Below are positions 12,819 to 24,118 of a stretch of 64,000 bases of DNA, in pieces. Every line of letters starts with the position of its first letter. Within the stretch, counting starts at the first letter, position 1. Below the pieces are notes generated by a model. The model did not search any database. It was not told the DNA's origin and saw only the letters and a list, made by a program, of their open reading frames with translations. Source of the stretch: Phaffia rhodozyma. Taxonomy: Eukaryota; Basidiomycota; Tremellomycetes; Cystofilobasidiales; Mrakiaceae. Location: contig JACGZH010000006.1 of NCBI GenBank assembly GCA_014706385.1, positions 248,001 through 312,000 of the forward strand, given 5' to 3'. The position numbers were made by a program, and so were the translations under genes.

Positions 12819-15800
12819 CTAAGCTGTTAATCCATCCTTGACAAGAAGAGCGAGCATCGCTTGAATGATCTCATCGGACGTAGACGCCGTTGGATCATCA
12901 AACTGTGCATCCAGCTTTATAGGAACAGTAACAAATAAGTCAGGATACGAGTTGAACGAAATTCAAAGATCGGATGTGATGAGAAATATCAGTAACTCAC
13001 GGAAGCATCTAAGAGTCGTCGAAGTTGGTTCACTAAAACTCCGATCCTCGTCCACGCCTTGAGTTTGACCCAACCGTTTCCTAACATAAGCATTGACGAG
13101 AAATGATTTACTGTGACTTTACCTCCAAACAAAAGTAGGCCATACAACGGAACTTCTGTCGCGTCTCGGAGAAAGACCTTGGTTGTTTGATTCTTGGCCC
13201 AGTAAGCGAGGAACCCGGATGGAATTTTTGCCTCTCCGAAAAGGACAGATCCAGGATGAAGGAAAACTCGTTCTTGCTGGTCAAAAAACTTGACCTCTTT
13301 TGCGAGGTGTTCCTTTTGTAAAGTTCCCGATTGCAGTTGCTCGAACTTTGCTTTGGGCATGGATACTTTCTGTTATATCATGCCATAAACATAGACGTTG
13401 GATCAGTTCTAACATCTTTTTATTTATATATTTACCAAATGAGATGAGAAAGACAAACAGCCAAACGCGGGTACAGCCCTCCAAGCACGATCTAAAGCAT
13501 ATATTCGGGAATTAGACTTGAGACATGAATACAGACGTGAACAACAGTGACTAACAGATTTCACGAGATTCTCGTTGCAACTATTCTGTGAATGGTAAAC
13601 GATATACTTTCAAGTTAACAATCTGCTCGTGCTAACTGTAGATCAATATAAAAGCATATTTACCGTATTTAAATGGGGAAATGAAGTCCGAGACGATCCA
13701 GGCGGCACAAACCCAATATCTTGAAGGGCCCCGATGAAGTCTGACTTAGCAGTGGTGATATCCCGAACACTAGTCATCGACAAAAAGTTCTGTGCAACAA
13801 AGACTTAATTAACAACTGATGAATGAGAGTGGAGTTCAATATTCAGTTCACCCACCTCTTCACAAAATAATCTTTGACCACTGAAACCCTTGATATCGGC
13901 ACATGCTGTGTATGCTTTCGCATCGGTCAACAAATCGGAGTTTGCGGTAACAAATTGAGCTCGAGCTCTTTTAAATATCAACAGAAGCAATTCCTTTGTT
14001 AGTACACAACCGACTCTAAGAGAACAGCTGATGGAGAAGGTATGTTACTTCTGAGCTTGATCTCTTTTGTCCATAGGGGATAAGAACAAAGGTTTCGAAG
14101 AAAGGATGGCTGCAATAGTCACAACTAGATATCGGATCTTGAAGTCAGAATGATGGTATATATATATATTCCAAGATTTCCACGCAAAAGATAACTGAAC
14201 GCACTTGGATCTAAGCATTTGAAGATAGCAGCTAACACAAGCATTTTCGCAAGACGTAAATCTACAGGAATAGAAGACATCTGTCAAAGATTGGACAACG
14301 CATAATTGTCAATACGCTGCATAACGACGTTGTGTTCTCATGAGCTGAGTACGTACATGTCTTCCTAAAGCTGTCAGGTTCGACGTTTCGTGTTCCGCTT
14401 CTACAGCGCCTAGATCAATCAACGTCTGCCACGCCACGTTCATGTTCGGCATCGACGGAGGAGAAATTGCTTTGGACAAGAAAGCTTTGACGTCTTCATC
14501 GCCTCGCATGGCTTTGACTTGAAGAAAGAGAGCCTCAAGTGGAGTACGTAGAACTGTGTACGTCATGTACAGATTATTAGTATCTGATATGGGTCCTTTT
14601 GTGAGTCATGGAAGGTCTTACTTTCGGGAACAGGGAATGAAGGCATCTTGTTGTTTTCCATTCGTCGAGTGAATACCTAACATAGAGAGAAACAAAATTA
14701 TCAGCTATAAGTGACATGACATGATGCTAGCTAATACTCACTTTATAACACTTGATGTAAGTTAGGGTAGCGCGATGTTAGTTCATATCGAAACCGAGCA
14801 AAAAGATTACAAGTGAGGATACATACCTTTCCGGGTTTCGTTCGACCTGCTCGACCTTTTCTTTGACGTGAAGCCGCTTTACTGTAGATAGTCATTTGTA
14901 TGTATGTAAGTCTCAGTAATGCGAAAAATCAAAGAGTCGATGTTCCTAACCTTGTCAAGACTTCTACCAACAACTGCATGCCTCTCTCAGCTTCAAACTG
15001 TGTTTCCTTTACTTTACCGGTATCTACTACGACAGTGATATCGCTGGTAAGATGAAGGAAACGGCTGTAAGCAAACCCGAACTGGGATAGAAGGTATAGT
15101 TTTTAAATAGAGGAGAAAAGATGAATACTCACTCGATTGTGATAGAGGTCTCAGCGACATTAGTAGCAACTACAATCTTTCGGATTTCAGCTGGAAGTTT
15201 GACGAAGACCCTCTTCTGCTCCTGACTAGAGAGTTGAGCATGAAGAGGCATAATCTCAACTTTGCCTAAATTCATCGATCGGAGAGCCTGGATTGTCTGG
15301 TTGATTTCCATCACACCTGCGAACAAAAGATAGCCATAAGAGTAAGTTTTGCATCCTTGTGAATGTTATCACTCGACATTCGATGCAGAGATTAAGATGT
15401 ACCAGGACAGAATATAAGCACACCACCTCCATCAGCGTTTGGCTCTGTGATCGCGTATGCTGCCACAGCAGCTACCAACCCTGGATCAAGCTTGTCGGAT
15501 CTCGAAACAGTATCCAACAACTGAATTTCACTCGATCCAAGGCCTTTACTCTCATACTCCGCTTTGAATGATTTGAGTTGTTCTTCTGTCTGGCGCTCTG
15601 TCGGTCGCACATTATTGGATGGACGGTATCGGATCTGTCCGATAACATCCTCGAGGTAGTGGTCCTCTACGGGGAAAGTACGGCCATGAATCTCAAGAAG
15701 GGGAGCAGGACCAGTTGTAGGGGACTCAAAGTAGGTGGTGAATGTTTTGTGGTTGATGGTCGCACCTAGATACATGAATTAAGAATCGAGTCATCAGGTG

Positions 15801-18800
15801 TCGGAAGAAATTAGACCAGTATGTACGATAGATAACTTCACTGACTCATGAGGATGATCTGATTGTAAGAACAATACAAAACATTTCAGTTTCAACACAG
15901 AGTAGCCATGCACAATGACTGAGTGAACAAGTGATCTCACCTTGATGGTACTATTGCGTTTTAGTAGCTCACGAAGTTCCAACAGTAAGAAATCGCCATC
16001 CACAGATCTTTCATGAACCTTTTTAAGTGCGTTCAAGATTTATCTATCAGCATCTCGCATTTGACTTTGCATGAGGCGCATATCGATAAGAAGTAAGAAG
16101 GACAAACCTCATCGACGATGACATGACTGACGCCATCTAGATTTGTATCACCTCCGCTGCTCAGTCTCCTTAACAAGACTCCTGTTGTACAGAACAACAG
16201 TTTCGTGTCTGGGCCGGCTCGTCTTTCACCTCGGATAGCGTATCCAACTGAACCTGAGACTCTATCTACGTCTTCTAGTCGTTCTTGAGCTACACGTGCA
16301 GCGACTCCGAGAGCAGACACTCGTCGAGGCTGAGTGACAAGAATGTTTGTTGAACAACCTCTCAGGGACGCAATCTCGTTATCTTGAAAAGACGCATAAC
16401 ACTCAAATGTTAAATTTGCTTCTCTCTCATGATGCCGAAGAACGGTACAACACTTGATCCATCGAGCACTCACCAAGAATGAATTGGGGAAGCTGAGTAG
16501 TCTTTCCAGAACCAGTCTTGATAGCAGAGACAAAAAAGAGCGCGTCAAGAGATCAGAGAAAAGTAGACGGCTTCATTACGCTCGATATCTTCATGATTGA
16601 CGTACCTCTCCAATGATGACCACAACTCTGTTTGACTCAACCCCTTGCAGAATCTCTTCCTTGACTTTCCAAGCAGGCAAACTCATTCGTCCCTTCATCA
16701 CGCTCTTAAACTCTTCTCTACCTTGCCACTCCTCGGTCCGTTTCTTCAGCTTTTCGTTTTCCTCCTTCGTGTAAACCCGGAGCTTTCTCCCTCCGGTTCC
16801 TCGCACCTTTACTCTTCCTACTTGGCCCGCTTTAGGGCCTTCGGACGTAGGCGCAGGAGACATTTTTGGCAGGAGATGCAGTGTGACCTCTCCTACGCCT
16901 GGAGGATGCTCTACAGCTTCTTCCCAGATCTCTTCTAAATGATCGACCAATCCTGAACCGACTCCTCCATCTCCCGATGCTAAAATGGATGCAAAGTCCT
17001 CGCGATTGGGATCCCGGAAAAGATTGAGCAGAGACGCATAGAGATGTAATCGAATGTAGGAAGGAAGAGTTGTTGAGGTCAGATAGAATGGCGGAATTGC
17101 AGTTGGGTAGAGGGAAGATGGGTAAGGGGAGGAAGCCGAAAACAGGATATGAAGCGTCAGGTCGTCCTTCGATTCCGAGGCATAGCGAGGTGGGATCGAG
17201 ATAGAAACCTCTGTAGCCGAGTTGAGAGAAGAATCTCTTGGTAAAATCTTCAATCGGTCTCCAAAAACAGCTTCCAGGGCTTCGATCTCTTCTTGTCGCC
17301 TTTCGTCCCTCTCGGACCAATCTTGCTCACTTACATCCGTGACTGCCCGGTCCGTGATAAGATCGATTCCCCACTCGGGATCTTCGTCCCAGCCTACAAG
17401 TTTTCTACTCAGAATTTCTAACATCTGACCTTCGTCAAATTCTCCATCTCCTTGGAGTTTAAGAATTTCAAGAATGATTGAGCGAGGAAATCCGATTTTG
17501 TGAATTAGTTTATCAACGAGCCAAGACTGGTTGATGGATTGTTTACTCGAAGACGCTCGGGCAGAGGAAACGAAATCTGCGACAGACGTCGATGGGCGAA
17601 ACCTAGAATATAAGATTTGACCAAGATGAGCGTTGGATCATACAGCGCAACAATCTATAACTGAATGAAAGTCAAGGCTAATAGAACGAACCTCTTAGGT
17701 AGATCGTCCTAATATATCGATCATTCAAGCATGTCAATTCTCTCGCGCACCAGGATATCTAGTCTGATAGACATGGAAACACTCACCTCTGGCAAATGCA
17801 AGATCAACCACTCAACTGCGGCCTCCTCCTCTGACAGTCTACTCAATGCCAATACCAACGGGTCCAAGCCTTCCCCATCGGCGATCCCTTTATGAATCCT
17901 CTCTCTGGCACCTATCAAGAATCCAATGACAGAGATTACATGACTCTTTCTGAAACCAAGTTCTAGCAGATTCTGCTCCAGCTTAGCGGTATCGAACGTT
18001 CCTGGAGTGTTCGATCCAGAAGGTGTAGAGGATGATTCTCGAGTAGCAGTCAAGATGGCTTCTGGATAATTCAGCATCTGGTTCTTGATTGTCTGCTCGA
18101 TAAGTTCTCGAAGAACAGGCGCCATTCTGACTTCTGGGATTTGGGAAGCCTCTGCGTTCGATAATGGACGGCCCGAAGGTCCGAGGACGATAGCAGATCC
18201 ACCGCCTCCTATTCCATTGCTACCCCCACCACCGGAAGCGGCGGCACGAGCCTGGTCGACGGCTTGCTTCCTGACTTGTCGATCTTCTACAGCCTTTCTG
18301 GCGTTGAAAGGATCGTCAGCCCATTCCCAAGCTCGATGATCGGGCGCAGAAGCCTTCTCTTTGAGAAGTTCCGTCCAGTATGGTCGGAAATGAGGTGGAA
18401 GGGTCATCGAAAGAGGTTGTCCCTGATGTTTGAAAGGGCAAGTACAAGGGAAGCGTTCGATAAGACCTTTTTCGATATTGATAGATAGATAGATAGATAT
18501 AGATTCTCTTTTAACGTACCGAGTTGAATCTAAAGAGCGCATACACCGCGGCCATATGTCGTGCCTCCAAAGCGGTTGCACTAGTTAAAGGAGGATGCGG
18601 AGCCAACAGAACACTCTCGATAGGAGAATTCTGAGATTTCTTGATATGTCGCTTTAAATTGACCGCGCAAGAAAATGTTGAGCCCGTTTGACGCTAAACA
18701 TATATGTGATTGTATTGTAATGAGAGAATCGAAGAAAGGCAAGAGAATAAAGTAATGATTGACGAAGGGCTTGTATGAAAGATTGGGTTATAACGTACGG

Positions 18801-19276
18801 TCATCAAATCAGGTCGTTCCCAATTTAGTCGTTGACACCTCTCATTCTGTCAGAGCCATACAAACAGGATGAGAAAGAGGATGAGTGACTATTGAGCATT
18901 CGAGATTGTTTGAGCTGGTGACGACTGGCTGAATATGTCTTGAACAAGATTCTTTCTGTGTCGGAGACGCGACCCTACATCTGAATGATGAGCACATACA
19001 AGGATGGTGACCGGAGTCTTTTGGGACGATAAATTTATGAAACAAGTTCTTCCAACGGACCATTAGCATCTCTCTATAAGACTCTGTAGACAATCGAGAG
19101 ATAAATCAATGAATGAACAAACAGACCTTATAACCTGGTCGCTTTAGCTCTCGATGGATGAGTTCTTCAGGTGTCAAAGGAACAGCTGGTTCCTTTGCCT
19201 TCTCTGGCAAAGGTGATGCCTTGGAGGACACTGCTCCAGACTTGACGATTCCTTTTCCTGTCTTCCGGGGAGCCAT
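12819..19276 (-). CDS. DHX57/Ucp12-like ATP-dependent RNA helicase (UBA, RWD, DEAH core, HA2, OB-fold)
   Basis: Probable cytoplasmic DExH RNA helicase of the DHX57/DHX29/DHX36 group, closest in layout to fission yeast Ucp12 and budding yeast YLR419W. From ATG 19276 the order is: a Lys-rich start; a segment typical of the family ([14 protein letters not shown]) near 18520-18580; a UBA-like region at about 17430-17600; an RWD domain at about 16900-17330; then the helicase core. Motifs seen are [11 protein letters not shown], Ia [22 protein letters not shown] region [18 protein letters not shown] and [12 protein letters not shown]2 ([31 protein letters not shown]) and a C-terminal OB-fold-like region follow, ending in LLVKDGLTA and a stop at 12819. 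About twenty introns interrupt it. One falls inside DE|VH and another flanks a 13-nt exon carrying motif III. The join near 19093 (exon 1 to exon 2) is uncertain. It is divergent from HSP104. Confidence 0.9.
15846..15858 (-). other. 13-nt micro-exon of the DEAH helicase
   Basis: On the minus strand an acceptor CAG precedes ATCATCCTCATGA, which is followed by the donor GTCAGT. Joining it to the upstream exon (ending STIK) and the downstream exon (starting GTGCGACC) gives IILMSATINH, the expected helicase motif III. Flanking introns are 15859-15940 (82 nt) and 15766-15845 (80 nt). Confidence 0.8.
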
Positions 19277-19690
19277 ATGGAACGAATATAGGAACCTGAG
19301 TGTATGAAAAAGTATTGGCCAACGGAAGAATTCCGACGATGATGGGTCGTCTGGCTTGATTCTTTGGAAGTTCGATCATAGGCCTCTCAGCTCTATCTAT
19401 TATCGGCCGTAACCATGGAGATGACGACTTAAATAAGGGCTGTATATCTTTTTTGATTTTCGCGGCTTCCGTCCGACGCGACTTCAGATTGCAGAATCTG
19501 GAATACAAAGAACAGCTCAACAGATTATTCTGGAAAGAACAGCACCCTCGAGATATGGACGATACCATGACAGTGAGAGAAAGCGAGAGAACCTGTTCCG
19601 AGTAAATATGATGTCTACATTCAAACAAACACACACGCATACTGTATGGGAAGTGTAGAGAGTGTGGATTAGATGAGTGGTTTGTATAGT

Positions 19691-19713
19691 TTCGAGAAGG
19701 CGCTGGAATTTTC
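19691..19713 (+). promoter_or_regulatory. Heat-shock element (Hsf1-type), five units with a central gap
   Basis: Five-base spacing is exact: TTC (19691), GAA (19696), CGC (19701), GAA (19706), TTC (19711). Four of five units match the alternating nTTCn/nGAAn pattern and only the middle unit is off. The outer four units are in correct phase. It lies about 30 bp upstream of the TATA box and about 150 bp upstream of the HSP104 ATG. Confidence 0.8.
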
Positions 19714-19743
19714 GGCGAGGATGATGTCAGTGGTTCTATGCTC

Positions 19744-19750
19744 TATATAA
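19744..19750 (+). promoter_or_regulatory. TATA box of HSP104
   Basis: TATATAA lies 115 bp upstream of the ATG and just downstream of the heat-shock element, as expected for a TATA-containing, strongly inducible fungal promoter. Confidence 0.7.
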
Positions 19751-19865
19751 ACTTGAGTTGCTTCTTCATCTCACCTCATCCAACTGATACTCCAACACAC
19801 CTAAACCACATATACACATACAGATACATACACGCACTGACACACATTTCACATTTAATCCCACC

Positions 19866-22800
19866 ATGAGCTCTTTCCAGTTCACTGAACTTTCTCAACA
19901 AGCTATCTCGTCAGCTCTCGAGGTGAGTTGATTCATTGCTAAATCTCGTTTGTAACCTCTTTTGTGAATTCACGACATGCTGATCATCGAACGTTTCATT
20001 GTTAGATCGCAAAATCATACGCATCATCTCAAGTCTACCCTGTCCATCTCGCTCTCGCTCTTCTCGCAGATCCCAATCAAACTGCAGAGTCTCCGGGCGC
20101 AGGCAAACAAAGCGTCCTTTGGAGCGTAGTGGAAAAAGTTGGAGGGGACCCAGTAAGTTTATCACCCCTATCATCCTCATGACCTTTTTGTATCAATAGA
20201 ACACTCATCCACGACTTCCGATCCGTTGATGTTGTTCACCTCAGGTCGCTCTTCAACGAGCTCTGCAAAAAGCCATCGTTCGTCTTCCCGCCCAAAACCC
20301 TCCGCCGGACGATGTGACTATCGGACCTATCAACAAGCTCCTCAAAGATGCTCAGTCTTTGATGAAGACTCAGGTACGTCTTTCTCCGAGAAAGTTTTCA
20401 GGGTACTTATTTACGGCAATCACTGACTCAGATGTTTTTTGTTTTTTGTTTTTCATTCTGATACAATCACTAGAATGACACCTACCTTTCTCCACTCCAC
20501 CTGCTCCCACCACTCATTCAACACTCTCAAATGACTCCTGTTCTTGCTTCTCTTTCTCTTCCTGCTCAACCGCTGCTCGACGCTCTTACAACCCTCCGCG
20601 CAGGGAGACGAGTAGACTCCAAAGATGCCGATAAGGCCGCTGCTGGAGGAGCCGAAGTTGGAGAAAACCTCGCAAAGTTCTGCGTGGATCTCACAAAGTT
20701 GGCAGAGGAGGGAAAACTGGATCCCGTCATTGGGCGAGACAATGAGACTAGACGGGTCATCCGCATTTTATGTAGAAGAACGAAGAACAACCCAGTTCTC
20801 ATAGGAGAGGTGAGCTCGGTTTTTCGTGTCGCCTGTACTGGACCGTGTTACTTAATCTCTCGTTCTTGTTGACAGCCGGGAGTTGGAAAAACTTCGATAG
20901 CAGAGCTTCTTGCGCAACGTGAGTATCATCTTTGTAGGACGAAATCCTCAGATTAGCAACCATGCTGACAGCGTTCGTTTCCTTGATACATTAAACGATA
21001 CAGGTATCGTTGCAAGAGATGTTCCTACTTCACTCTTCGGAAAGATCTACAGCTTGGACATGGGAGCTCTCATGGCGTAAGTCTCTCTGCTCGTCTCTTG
21101 TCTTGCAGAAAAATCTCTGCTGATTACGTATTGATCGATTTTACTGAATTTTCTTTTCAGTGGAGCAAAATACAAAGGAGAGTATGAGGAGCGTGTTAAA
21201 GGAGTAATGAGCGACATTGAGAAAGCTGCCGAGCAAGGTCAAGGAATCATTCTGTTCATCGACGAGATGCACCTCATCATGGCTGGCCGAGGAAGCGACT
21301 CTGGAGGTATGGACGCCGCTAACCTTCTCAAGCCGTTGCTTGCTCGTGGAAAACTCCGATGTATTGGTGCGACTACTTTGAACGAGTACCGAGAATACGT
21401 GGAGAAGGATGCTGCCTTCGAACGACGATTTGCCCAGGTTCAGGTCAATGAGCCTACCGTTCCCGAAACGATCTCCATTCTTCGAGGAATCAGTGAAAAA
21501 TACGCAATCCATCACGGAGTTCGAATTCTTGACAGTTCATTGGTTTTGGCCGCTCAACTGGCAAAGCAGTACCTCACCTCGAGAAAACTTCCGGATTCGG
21601 CTATTGATTTGTTGGATGAGGCAGCATCGAGCGTGAAAGTCGCACGAGAAACTAGACCAGAAGAGCTGGATCTATTGGAGAGGAAACGTCTGGAGCTCGA
21701 AGTCGAGGTTCATGCGCTTGAGCGAGAGAAGGATTCGGCTTCGAAGGAGCGGCTTGAGATTGCTCGCAAGCAAATCTCGGATCTCCAAGACGAACTCGAG
21801 CCTCTCAAGGCCAAATATGAATTTGAGAAATCTCGAGGAGACGAGATCAACACAGTCCGAACCAAGATTGACGAGCTAAAGGCAAAGGTTCTTGATGCCG
21901 AGCGACGGATGGACCTTGAGACCGCGGCGGACCTCAAGTACTATGCGATCCCGGACCTCCAGAAAAGGCTACAGATGTTAGAAGAGAAGAAAGCAGAGAA
22001 GGAGGCTGCCGGAGAGGTGAGTGCCGATTTTTTATTCTCGCTTTGTGAAAAACGTGTTGGTACTGAGTTCTATACTCTAATTTTGGTTACAACAGGTACC
22101 AGAAAGTGATATCGTGACTCCCGACCAGATTGCTGAGGTCGTGGCCCGTTGGACCGCGATTCCTGCTCAACGTCTGATGTCCACAGAAAAACAGGTAGGG
22201 AGTCTCATTTTGTTATGTTTCGTTTTGGTTTATCTTTCTGTTATGAAGAGATAGTAACCATCGGCTTCGTTTTGGTATGATTTTGTCCAGAAACTTCTCC
22301 ATATGGAGAAAATCCTTACCAAAGCAATTGTCGGTCAGCCCGATGCCGTCAAATCCGTCTCAAATGCTATCCGATTGTCTCGAAGTGGCTTGGGCAATCC
22401 GAACCGGCCGATCGCAAGTTTCCTTCTGTGTGGACCATCTGGAACTGGAAAGACGTTGCTCGCCAAGTGAGTATCTTCTGTATTTCTTATTTGCCTTGTT
22501 GATATCCAGTCGAACGAAAGCTTATTGGTCGTCGATTATTTCTTCTCTTACCAAACAGAACGCTGGCAGAGTTTATGTTCAACAGCGCTGATGCAATGGT
22601 CCGAATCGATGCATCAGAATACACCGAGAAGCACTCTGTTGCCAGACTTATTGGTGCACCTCCTGGATATGTCGGATACGATCAGGGCGGTCAGTTGACG
22701 GAGGCCGTCCGACGAAAGCCGTACACCCTCATTTTGGTGGACGAAGTTGAGAAGGCCTGTCGAGAGTTTTCTGCCGTTTTCCTACAGATCTTGGATGATG

Positions 22801-23477
22801 GCCATGCGACTGATGGAAAAGGCCGAAAGATCAACTTCAAGAACACCATCTTTCTGTTCACGAGTAATTTGGGTGCTGCCTATTTGAACGAAGCACCTGA
22901 AGGACCGATCTCGAAACCGACTAAATCTCTGGTGATGGGTGCTGTTCAGGCACACTTCCCTCCCGAATTTCTCAACAGACTGGATGACACGATCATCTTC
23001 AATCCGCTCTCCCGATCGGACATGATGTCGGTTGTTGATATCCGACTCAAAGAACTGGAAACGAGACTGAAGTCGAACAAAAAGATCAAACTGGACATCC
23101 AGCCGGATGCAAAGGAATGGTTGGCGAGTGCTGGATACAGCCCACAGTATGGAGCTCGACCATTGAACCGAGTAATGCAGTCCGAGATCCTCTTCCCACT
23201 ATCCCGATGTGTTCTTGATGGATCCGTTCGAGAGTTAGAAACGGCAGTGGTTACAGCTGATCATGTCAACAACAGGGTACGTTTTTTTCTTCTAACATTT
23301 TTGCTCTCTTTCTCGGCTTGTCTTGGCTATGTCTCTTTGTGCTGATATCTTCTCCTTCCTGCTGTTTCTTTTTGTGATGATTAGCTTACGATTCAGCCAA
23401 ACCATGCACCAGAGGTCGAAGTTGACGAAACCTCGGATGAAGACATGGACGATTTGGAGATCGAAGAGATGGATTGA
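19866..23477 (+). CDS. HSP104: Hsp104/ClpB-type protein disaggregase
   Basis: Cytosolic hexameric AAA+ chaperone that threads aggregated proteins through its pore with Hsp70/Hsp40. The N-domain ([26 protein letters not shown]) is followed by NBD1: Walker A GEPGVGKTS at about 20876-20900, pore loop [12 protein letters not shown], Walker B ILFIDEMH and arginine finger FERRF. The coiled-coil middle domain is at about 21655-22015. NBD2 has Walker [13 protein letters not shown], pore loop [10 protein letters not shown], Walker B LILVDEVE and sensor-2 region [10 protein letters not shown]. Ten short introns (for example 19923-20005 and 20153-20244) give eleven exons and a protein near 908 residues, the usual Hsp104 length. 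The C-terminus is acidic and ends IEEMD. The NBD2 segment [22 protein letters not shown] departs from the usual KAH..V..LLQ..DDGR pattern. Start context is CCACCATGAG, a good Kozak match. Confidence 0.96.
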
Positions 23478-24118
23478 GTCGAGATATAATCATAATATTC
23501 TTTCGTTTTATTTAAATATGTACATAATTGCTTCAGTATATGCCAATCTAATGCCAAATCTGATATTTTTAAAGAACTTTTATGACTGCTATTAATAAAA
23601 CTGATCGACATTGTCTTACTTCAAGTTAAACGACCGAACCCAACACGGCCTAGTCAAGGGATGCGCAGTCACTGAATATCTCTACCAGACTGGGAATGAC
23701 TGCAGAAGCTGAGACTGGTTCTCTATATACATTTGAAACCAGTGGGCCACGAGATTGTTCAATCCTCCTATTCACTCTTGAAGAGACCATAGAAGTCTAT
23801 CGGAATTGTCTTGGTTTCGACGGACCGTTGACACATGATATGATGAAGCAAGAACATATACGTATCAAGGCAAAATGGCCAAGTTATCTAATTTGATCAG
23901 CCCGACTAATAAACAATACACAACCGCGCGTTTGATTCAGTTAGGGTTCATGAAACTTCAATCGCCGGTCCTAACCTTCACTCAGCATCGCTTGGGTAAC
24001 CTTCCATTTTCGACCATACATTTAACCCAAGTTGCCCTCTCCTTTTCTTCTTCTGTTTCTCTCTTCTTCCTGACGGAGAGATAATAACAGTTTAGAGCGA
24101 AGAAAACTACGACAGAGG
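23478..24118 (+). other. Intergenic region between HSP104 and the hybrid histidine kinase
   Basis: Tandem (tail-to-head) gap of 641 bp. It should hold the HSP104 3' UTR and the kinase promoter. The small open frames in it have no recognisable motifs and poor start context. The last 100 bp are pyrimidine-rich before ATG 24119. Confidence 0.5.

Larger units (their letters stand above)
19277..19865. promoter_or_regulatory. Divergent promoter region, RNA helicase / HSP104
   Basis: This 589-bp gap separates the two start codons. It contains a heat-shock element and TATA box oriented toward HSP104, listed separately. The remaining sequence near the HSP104 start is CA/AC-rich, consistent with an A-rich fungal 5' UTR. 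Whether heat shock also affects the helicase is unknown. Confidence 0.6.

Noticed and set aside
23696..23896. 66-codon ORF between HSP104 and the hybrid kinase as a small gene
   Set aside because: No motif and no clear promoter context; the length is within chance expectation for this region.
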